In this document: positions 1 through 5,036 of the stretch, one piece after another
Layout: every line of letters begins with the position of its first letter
Position numbering within the stretch: the stretch's first letter is position 1
DNA from: Hyphomicrobiales bacterium
GTDB lineage: Bacteria > Pseudomonadota > Alphaproteobacteria > Rhizobiales > Rhizobiaceae
Reading direction: 5' to 3'
Assembly: GCA_011087745.1 (NCBI GenBank)
Contig: JAALLB010000149.1
Span: 1 to 5,036, forward strand
Length of the DNA stretch: 5,036 nucleotides
Position numbers and translations under genes: made by a program
The notes under the pieces: generated by a model
What the model saw: only the letters and a program-made list of their open reading frames with translations
What the model was told of the DNA's origin: nothing
The model's database searches: none

Positions 1-2
1 AG

Positions 3-86
3 CCTGAAACGTCAACCCCAAATAATCAGATTTTCAAGGACTCGGAGTATAGCTGGAATGAATTTGATTTAATTTCGCCCAATTAA
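3..86 (+). CDS. Possible C-terminal tail of a convergent gene (partial)
   Basis: The plus-strand frame beginning at base 3 is open from the left edge to TAA at 84-86, giving 27 residues that end SWNEFDLISPN. The composition is mixed and protein-like, with acidic, aromatic and polar residues. If real, the gene would converge on ligA and overlap its last 18 bp. I recognise no family, and 27 codons is short enough to be open by chance. Plus-strand frame 1 is also open over 23 codons (to TAA 70-72) but reads less like a protein. No minus-strand gene start is evident in bases 1-68, and no terminator hairpin with a T-run was seen after ligA. Confidence 0.22.
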   Translation, partial: PETSTPNNQIFKDSEYSWNEFDLISPN

Positions 87-2213
87 CAAAAACCAGCCAT
101 TTTCGTCCGTCGTTTCAACGCCCAAATCTTCGGCTTTCTTAAGTTTCGAACCTGCTCCAGGACCTGCAACAACCAAATCAGTTTTCTTCGACACAGATCC
201 GGCAACCTTGGCGCCGAGCCGCTCTGCCATGGCCTTGGCTTCATCCCGCGTCATTTGCTCGAGTGAGCCGGTAAAAACAACGGTTTTGCCGGCAACGGGA
301 CTGTCCGTTGCCACCTGCTCCATGGGTTTGGGGTTAACTTGCGCTAACAATCGGTTCCAGACATCAAGGTTTCGCGGTTCAGAAAAGAATTCCTTGAGAG
401 CCTCTGCAACCGTTGTACCAATGCCATCAACTGACAAAAGATCATCATAAACCTGCTGATCACTTAAACTAAGCATCGCTTGATTGAGGTTTTCGACTTC
501 ACCATAGGTTTTGCTGAGGTCTTTGGCTGTTTGCTCTCCAACATGGCGAATTCCAAGACCAAAAATAAATCGGTATAAATCAGCTTCCCGAACCCCATCA
601 ATAGCGTCAAAAAGCTTGGTAGCACTGGTGCTTCCCCACCCTTCCATATCCTTGAGCTTTTTCAGAGATCGCGCATCGCGTTCACGCAAAGTGAAAATAT
701 CTGCAGCATCAGCAATGCGCCCGCTTTCGTAAAATGCTTCAACCTGTTTGTCACCAAGCCCGTCAATATCAAGCGCACCCCGAGAAACAAAGTGTTTGAG
801 GCGTTCAATAGCCTGTGCCGGACAGATCAGCCCACCCGTACAACGCTTAACAGAATCAGCCTTGCCGATTTTTTCATTAACATCGCGAACCGCATGACTG
901 CCACAAACGGGACAACTGGTTGGAAATTCAAATGGCTGAACACCAGCTGGTCGTTTTGCCAAATCAACATCAAGTATTTGCGGAATTACATCGCCAGCCC
1001 GCTGAAGCATCACATGATCGCCGACCCGAAAGTCTTTACCATCACGAAGAACCTCACCCTTGCTACCAACACCTTTTACATAGTCCTCGTTGTGGAGCGT
1101 AGCATTGGTAACCACGACACCGCCAACTGTAACAGGCTCTAGTCGGGCAACCGGCGTCAGAGCACCCGTACGACCAACCTGAATTTCGATATCTCGCAAT
1201 ATCGTCCAGGCTTTTTCAGCAGGAAATTTATGAGCAATTGCCCAACGGGGAACGCGGGATTTTAATCCAAGACGTTCCTGCAACTCAAGATCATCAACCT
1301 TATAGACAACTCCGTCGACATCATACTCAAGTTCGGGGCGATCTTTTTCGATTTTTCGGTAATGTTTCAGAAGTTCTTCAATATTATCAAAGCTTTGCAT
1401 TAGAGGATTGATTCTAAATCCGCATGCCTCCATCCACTCAACCATACCCATTTGTGTGGACGCTGGCATGGCACTCATCTCGCCCCAGGCATAGGCAAAA
1501 AAGTTTAAGGGCCGCGTTGCAGTAATTGCACTATCAAGTTGGCGAACCGAACCGGCTGCCGTATTTCTTGGGTTAACATAAGTCGGCTTACCCTCCGCTT
1601 CCATGCGCAAATTCAAATCCTGAAATGCCGCATGGCTCATATAGACTTCACCGCGAATTTCGACGACATCTGGAATATTTTCACCCGCCAATACAGTTGG
1701 TACATCTGAAATTGTCTTGGCATTTTCAGTAACGTTTTCACCCGTCGCACCATCACCTCTGGTTGCCGCTGTTACCAACCTTCCCTGCTCATAGCGAAGA
1801 GAAAGTGACAGGCCATCAATCTTGGGTTCCGCAGTTAAAGGCATCGCCTGGCTAGTGGGAAAATTCAGGAATTTCCTCATTCGCTTGGCAAAATCATGCA
1901 CATCGTCATCGTTAAACGCATTTTCCAAAGAAAGCATTGGGATTGCATGAGTGACCTTCTCAAATTTATCGAGTGCAACAAACCCCACCTTGTGAGAAGG
2001 AGAATCTTCTCGGATTAAACTTGGAAATCGCTGCTCAATACCCAGATTTCGGCGGCGAAGCGCGTCATATTCCGCATCAGATATCTCAGGATTATCATTG
2101 GCGTGATAAAGCTCGTCATTTCGGGCGATTTCCAGCGCCAATCGCTCCAATTCCTGCGCTGCTGCTGTCTCAGTCAGCATTTCTATCGCTATTTGTGAAT
2201 TATCCTGTGTCAC
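69..2213 (-). CDS. ligA: NAD+-dependent DNA ligase LigA
   Basis: LigA seals 3'-OH/5'-phosphate nicks in duplex DNA using NAD+, joining Okazaki fragments and finishing repair in the cytoplasm. The full family architecture is visible. Numbered from the GTG at 2213 (714 aa), the Ia domain has Y36-H37 and D46/Y49/D50, which bind NAD+. The adenylation motif KIDG has catalytic K131 and D133, and R152, E189, R216, K305 and K329 match E. coli R136, E173, R200, K290 and K314. An OB fold follows (about 336-425), then a four-Cys zinc finger (C434, C437, C458, C464), helix-hairpin-helix repeats (about 475-620) and a C-terminal BRCT domain (about 638-714, with conserved W707). Nothing is truncated. The start is uncertain. 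In-frame alternatives are ATG at 2276, 2231, 2228 and 2180 (703 aa). I chose GTG 2213 because ACAGG lies 7 nt upstream and the resulting N-terminus is about as long as I recall for rhizobial LigA. It overlaps the recN end by 14 bp, implying co-transcription. Confidence 0.96.
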   Translation of the reverse strand: MTQDNSQIAIEMLTETAAAQELERLALEIARNDELYHANDNPEISDAEYDALRRRNLGIEQRFPSLIREDSPSHKVGFVALDKFEKVTHAIPMLSLENAFNDDDVHDFAKRMRKFLNFPTSQAMPLTAEPKIDGLSLSLRYEQGRLVTAATRGDGATGENVTENAKTISDVPTVLAGENIPDVVEIRGEVYMSHAAFQDLNLRMEAEGKPTYVNPRNTAAGSVRQLDSAITATRPLNFFAYAWGEMSAMPASTQMGMVEWMEACGFRINPLMQSFDNIEELLKHYRKIEKDRPELEYDVDGVVYKVDDLELQERLGLKSRVPRWAIAHKFPAEKAWTILRDIEIQVGRTGALTPVARLEPVTVGGVVVTNATLHNEDYVKGVGSKGEVLRDGKDFRVGDHVMLQRAGDVIPQILDVDLAKRPAGVQPFEFPTSCPVCGSHAVRDVNEKIGKADSVKRCTGGLICPAQAIERLKHFVSRGALDIDGLGDKQVEAFYESGRIADAADIFTLRERDARSLKKLKDMEGWGSTSATKLFDAIDGVREADLYRFIFGLGIRHVGEQTAKDLSKTYGEVENLNQAMLSLSDQQVYDDLLSVDGIGTTVAEALKEFFSEPRNLDVWNRLLAQVNPKPMEQVATDSPVAGKTVVFTGSLEQMTRDEAKAMAERLGAKVAGSVSKKTDLVVAGPGAGSKLKKAEDLGVETTDENGWFLLIGRN

Positions 2214-3900
2214 ACCGTAACCTGTCATCATGCAGCGTTTGATTGATAAGTTTTTCTGCAGCAGCCCGTGCTTCATCCGTTACCGTTGCGCCGGATAGCA
2301 TGCGGGCAATTTCTTCCAGTCTAACACCATCAACAATAGGTGTAACCGCTGTTGCAACACGTTCGCTGCCATTAACTGCAGATTTGGCAATCAAATAGTG
2401 GCCTGCAGCCTTTGCTGCAACTTGTGGGGCATGGGTAACCGATAAAACCTGCACAGCATCCGACAACCGGGCCAAACGCCTTCCGATTGCATCAGCAACA
2501 GCACCACCCACACCAGAATCGATCTCATCAAACACCAAGGTGGGCGCAGAACCGCGATCAGCCAACGCCACTTTAAGCGCAAGCATAAACCGCGAGAGCT
2601 CGCCGCCAGAGGCAACTTTGCGCATTGCACCGGGATTGGAACCAGGATTGGTCTGCACCCAAAATTCCAGGGCATCAATTCCAGATGGCCCTGCATTTGA
2701 TGCATCCGCTTCTTGATGCACAATGAATTTTGCAAGTTCCAGCTTTAACGCAGGCAATTCCTTCATCACTGTTCGGGCTAAAATATCACCTGCCTCACTG
2801 CGTTGCTCTGACAATGTGTTGGCAAGCCGAAAATACTCTTCTTTCAAGGACTTAACCTCGATAGTGAGCTTGGAAAGCCTGTCTTCGCCATCCTCCAGCA
2901 TTGCCAAATTATCCGCCATACGCACAGCTAGATCAGGCAGGTTTTCAACTGCTACATTATACTTTCGAGCAGCAGCCCTAAGTGCAAACAACCGTTCCTC
3001 TGAAGATTCCAGCTCCTGTGGATCAAAATGGGTCTCATGAAAAGCAGTTTCCAGTGAATTTTGTGCCGCATACAACGCATTTAGAGCAAAATCCAGATGT
3101 TCCAGTGTTTCATCAATGAGTTCTCGCGCCTGTTCACGCTTACGTTCCAATCGTCTTGCAAGATTGGAAATCGTGGTAACCGGTGATCCATTTCCAGAGA
3201 GCTTTTCATTGGCTTCAGCAAGATCTGTAGCAACTTGCTCAATTTTCATCATCTTTTGACGTTGATCAGCAAGTTTATTCTCTTCTCCAGCTTCTGGCGC
3301 TAAAATCTTCAATTCTTCCGAAGAGGACCGAAGATAATCAGCTTCACGCTGCGCTTCTTCAACCTCTGCCTGCAGACTGTCCAATTTACTTTCTGCATCT
3401 TTCCATGCCTTCCATGCACGACCCGTCATTGTTGCTTGCGCTTCCAATCCGCCATGTGCATCCAGTAAATTTCGGTGGGTTGAAGCATCCAGCATGGCTC
3501 GGTCATCATGTTGCCCATGAATTTCAACAAGCTGACTGCCAATCTGGCGCATTAATCCAACAGAAACCGGGGCATCGTTGATAAAAGCCCGCGTTTTCCC
3601 GTCTTTTTTCTGTACACGCCGCAAAATTAGACCGTCATCGGTGGAAATCCCGTTCTCTAGCAGCACTTTATGAACTGGATGACCATCTATAGGCTCAAAT
3701 ACTGCCGTAACAGTGCCTTCCTCAACCGTATTGCGAACCAAGCCTCCCTCACCTCGCCCACCTAGAGCAAGTGCCAAACTGTCCAGAAGAATTGATTTAC
3801 CAGCACCTGTTTCGCCCGTGAGCACAGACAAACCACTCGAAAACTCAATATCGAGCCTTTCGATCAGAACAATATCACGGATAGAAAGCTTTGACAGCAT
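2200..3900 (-). CDS. recN: DNA repair protein RecN (SMC-like ATPase)
   Basis: RecN is a cytoplasmic SMC-like ATPase that acts early in recombinational repair of double-strand breaks, holding DNA ends or sisters together and working with RecA. From the ATG at 3900 it is 566 aa, close to E. coli RecN (553). It shows the N-terminal Walker A GETGAGKS (residues 29-36), a Q-loop-region motif EIHGQHDD (about 126-133), and a long charged region of likely coiled coil (about 150-390). The C-terminal half of the ATPase head has the ABC signature SGGELSR (431-437), Walker B LVFDEIDSGVGG (455-466) and a switch-region histidine in THAPQ (489-493). ATG 3900 is preferred over an in-frame TTG at 3921 because the family normally begins M-L-S-x-L-S-I-R-D. 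No Shine-Dalgarno sequence is evident before either codon. A candidate LexA box lies 15-29 bp upstream. ligA follows with overlap. Confidence 0.97.
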   Translation of the reverse strand: MLSKLSIRDIVLIERLDIEFSSGLSVLTGETGAGKSILLDSLALALGGRGEGGLVRNTVEEGTVTAVFEPIDGHPVHKVLLENGISTDDGLILRRVQKKDGKTRAFINDAPVSVGLMRQIGSQLVEIHGQHDDRAMLDASTHRNLLDAHGGLEAQATMTGRAWKAWKDAESKLDSLQAEVEEAQREADYLRSSSEELKILAPEAGEENKLADQRQKMMKIEQVATDLAEANEKLSGNGSPVTTISNLARRLERKREQARELIDETLEHLDFALNALYAAQNSLETAFHETHFDPQELESSEERLFALRAAARKYNVAVENLPDLAVRMADNLAMLEDGEDRLSKLTIEVKSLKEEYFRLANTLSEQRSEAGDILARTVMKELPALKLELAKFIVHQEADASNAGPSGIDALEFWVQTNPGSNPGAMRKVASGGELSRFMLALKVALADRGSAPTLVFDEIDSGVGGAVADAIGRRLARLSDAVQVLSVTHAPQVAAKAAGHYLIAKSAVNGSERVATAVTPIVDGVRLEEIARMLSGATVTDEARAAAEKLINQTLHDDRLRCDTG

Positions 3901-3911
3901 AGAATATTTAT

Positions 3912-3989
3912 CGCAAAACAATGAATGAACAAATCAACTTAAATAGAGTCATATCAGCACTTCAATATTTTTTGCAGTGCTGTTTTGCG
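3912..3989. repeat. Nested inverted repeats in the bamD-recN spacer
   Basis: A 9-bp perfect inverted repeat pairs CGCAAAACA (3912-3920) with TGTTTTGCG (3981-3989). Between and partly overlapping these arms, CAGCAC (3955-3960) and GTGCTG (3977-3982) form a second 6-bp inverted pair around a 16-base loop. No T-run follows the second arm on the minus strand, so it does not look like an intrinsic terminator. The proximal outer arm overlaps the candidate LexA box. This could be RNA structure in a read-through bamD-recN transcript, or it could be chance. Confidence 0.35.
3916..3930 (-). promoter_or_regulatory. Candidate LexA (SOS) box upstream of recN
   Basis: On the minus strand this reads GTTC-ATTCATT-GTTT, one base off the direct-repeat GTTC-N7-GTTC operator known for alphaproteobacterial LexA. 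It ends 15 bp before the recN ATG, where a repressor would block transcription or initiation. recN is a classic SOS gene in E. coli, so the target makes sense. The match is to a short motif with one mismatch, so chance is possible, and binding is inferred. Confidence 0.42.
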
Positions 3990-4061
3990 TTATCAAGAGT
4001 TAGAGCGATGAAAAACTAGGTTTTATGTCTGTTTGCCATTAATACCAAAGAGACCTTGTAG

Positions 4062-4859
4062 CTAGGAATTTTTGGATTCGCGTGGTTCTAGTCCACCCGT
4101 TTGAAACAATTTGTACGAATCATCATACCACTTGCTGTCGGGGAAGTTATGCCCGAGAACAGCCGCAGAGTTTTGTGCTTCCTGGATAAGACCAAGAGAA
4201 TAATAGCTCTCTGTTAGTCTTGCCAGGGCTTCTTCTACATGGCGCGTGCTTGGATATTTTTCAACAACCTTGCGATAGCGATTAATCGAAGCCAAAAACT
4301 CTCTGCGTTCTTGGTAATAGCGGCCAACCAACATTTCTTTACCTGCAAGCTGATCGCGTGTAATCAAAATTTTCTTTTGAGCGTCCTCGACATATTCGCT
4401 TTCAGGGTATTTTTCGACAACAGCGTTCATAGCATTAAACGCTTTGACGGTTACGGCCTGATCACGTGTAATGTGCGGCATACGCTTAAAATAAGACATG
4501 CCTATGATATATTGCGCATAAGCCGCATCTTTATCACCTGGATATAGCTGCAAAAAACGATTGCCACTGTTAGCAGCTTCAGCATAAGCACCCTGGCGGT
4601 AATTGATAAATGTTTTCAAGATCAATGAACGACGTGAATATTCAGAATATGGATGCTGACGATCAATATCATCCAAGCGCTTTTGAGATTCTTTCAAATC
4701 GCCTGAATCCAGATTCGCAAGTGCCTGATTATAAAGTGTATCTGGAGCAATAATCTCGTCCACGGCAAAATCAGCATTCTTGTCATCTGTTTTGCTACAA
4801 GCAGAAACAGCAACAATGCATATGACCAAAGCAATCTTTTTAAAACCAGAAAACATCAT
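4062..4859 (-). CDS. bamD: Outer membrane protein assembly factor BamD (lipoprotein)
   Basis: BamD (formerly ComL/YfiO) is a periplasm-facing outer-membrane lipoprotein of the BAM complex, which with BamA folds beta-barrel proteins into the outer membrane. From the ATG at 4859 it is 265 aa, a normal family length. It begins with a lipoprotein signal: basic n-region MMFSGFKK, hydrophobic stretch 9-18, then the lipobox V-S-A-C with the lipidated cysteine at 21. Ser follows at +2, consistent with outer-membrane sorting. The rest is TPR-like helical repeat sequence starting near residue 42. Recognisable family blocks are DRQHPYSEYSRR, DAAYAQYIIGMSYF, TRDQLAGKEMLVGRYY, RHVEEALARLTESYY and VLGHNFPDSKWY. 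A second ATG at 4856 and an in-frame GTG at 4880 are possible starts. 4859 is favoured by a GTGGG stretch ending 5 nt upstream and by signal-peptide length. In related genomes lpxC usually lies just upstream, but it is not in this window. Confidence 0.96.
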   Translation of the reverse strand: MMFSGFKKIALVICIVAVSACSKTDDKNADFAVDEIIAPDTLYNQALANLDSGDLKESQKRLDDIDRQHPYSEYSRRSLILKTFINYRQGAYAEAANSGNRFLQLYPGDKDAAYAQYIIGMSYFKRMPHITRDQAVTVKAFNAMNAVVEKYPESEYVEDAQKKILITRDQLAGKEMLVGRYYQERREFLASINRYRKVVEKYPSTRHVEEALARLTESYYSLGLIQEAQNSAAVLGHNFPDSKWYDDSYKLFQTGGLEPRESKNS

Positions 4860-4901
4860 ATTTACCCACTTACAGCCCACGTGAAGTTATTACTACCTCA
4901 A

Positions 4902-4916
4902 TGTTCATATAGAACA
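4902..4916. promoter_or_regulatory. Perfect inverted repeat TGTTC-N5-GAACA upstream of bamD
   Basis: The two 5-bp arms TGTTC (4902-4906) and GAACA (4912-4916) are exact reverse complements around ATATA. The site sits 42 bp before the bamD ATG, in the promoter-proximal part of the spacer. The dyad shape with an AT-rich centre is typical of a dimeric regulator's operator. On the minus strand it overlaps a weak possible promoter, TTGTGA (4933-4928) then 17 bp then TATGAA (4910-4905). No regulator can be named, and it differs from the direct-repeat LexA motif near recN. Confidence 0.35.
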
Positions 4917-4971
4917 ATACATTATGTCACAAAAAACATCCACACTCTTTCAAATAGGAATGTCGCAATTT

Positions 4972-4987
4972 TGTGGCAAACTCCACA
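4972..4987 (-). other. Small hairpin in the spacer upstream of bamD
   Basis: TGTGG (4972-4976) and CCACA (4983-4987) are perfect 5-bp complementary arms around a 6-base loop. On the minus strand the hairpin would follow the stop codons that close two frames entering from the right edge (4998-5000 and 4991-4993). It could therefore mark the 3' end of an upstream gene. It is followed by AAAATT rather than a T-run, so an intrinsic terminator is not supported. Confidence 0.2.
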
Positions 4988-5036
4988 GTACTAGACGCTA
5001 TTGGATAAGGCGTTGAATTTTTTCATAAATGTGATT

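Noticed and set aside
41..49. ACTC-G-GAGT palindrome after ligA
   Set aside because: A one-base centre cannot form a hairpin loop, and no T-run follows, so there is no support for a terminator.
792..1142. Plus-strand open frame of 116 codons
   Set aside because: It lies antisense to the LigA OB-fold and zinc-finger region, which is strongly family-conserved. The translation has no recognisable domain.
2391..2735. Minus-strand open frame of 114 codons within recN
   Set aside because: It is an alternative frame of the RecN C-terminal ATPase head, whose Walker B and signature motifs are intact in the recN frame.
2723..3040. Plus-strand open frame of 105 codons
   Set aside because: It is antisense to the RecN coiled-coil region, with Ser-rich low-complexity composition typical of a shadow frame.
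4011..4025. AAAAC-CTA-GTTTT(T) hairpin (minus strand) 38 nt after the bamD stop, as an intrinsic terminator
   Set aside because: The stem is 5 bp with a single G-C pair, so it is too weak for termination despite the short T-run.
4239..4547. Plus-strand open frame of 102 codons
   Set aside because: It is antisense to the conserved TPR-like part of bamD and has no recognisable domain of its own.
4924..5016. Plus-strand 30-codon ORF upstream of bamD (ATG 4924, TGA 5014-5016)
   Set aside because: It is too short to distinguish from chance, has no clear ribosome binding site, and has a basic, unremarkable composition.

Overview
The window looks like a chromosomal housekeeping locus from an alphaproteobacterium. 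Three complete genes lie on the minus strand, in transcription order bamD (outer-membrane protein assembly lipoprotein), recN (SMC-like DNA break repair ATPase) and ligA (NAD+-dependent DNA ligase). From general knowledge, bamD-recN-ligA downstream of lpxC is an order often seen in Hyphomicrobiales (Rhizobiales) and related Alphaproteobacteria, and the BamD and RecN sequences read like that group. The base composition is moderate for that order (by eye mid-40s percent G+C). The genus cannot be determined from the sequence.

Layout, read along the minus strand from the right edge. Bases 4860-5036 are a non-coding stretch upstream of bamD that holds a perfect 15-bp inverted repeat (4902-4916) and a small hairpin (4972-4987). 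bamD follows at 4859-4062. A 161-bp spacer (3901-4061) separates it from recN and contains a candidate LexA box (3916-3930) just before the recN ATG, plus nested inverted repeats. recN runs 3900-2200. ligA overlaps or closely abuts the recN end, depending on its start, and ends at 69. Bases 1-68 could hold the tail of a convergent plus-strand gene, but this is weakly supported.

recN and ligA are almost certainly co-transcribed, because their junction has no room for a separate promoter outside coding sequence. They make a small DNA-repair unit: RecN holds or organises broken ends and LigA seals nicks. bamD serves a different process (outer-membrane biogenesis). The 161-bp spacer with a possible damage-responsive operator suggests that recN-ligA may be controlled independently of bamD. 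There is no sign of a mobile element, CRISPR array, RNA gene or unknown multi-gene system. The regulatory spacers are the parts most worth a second look.
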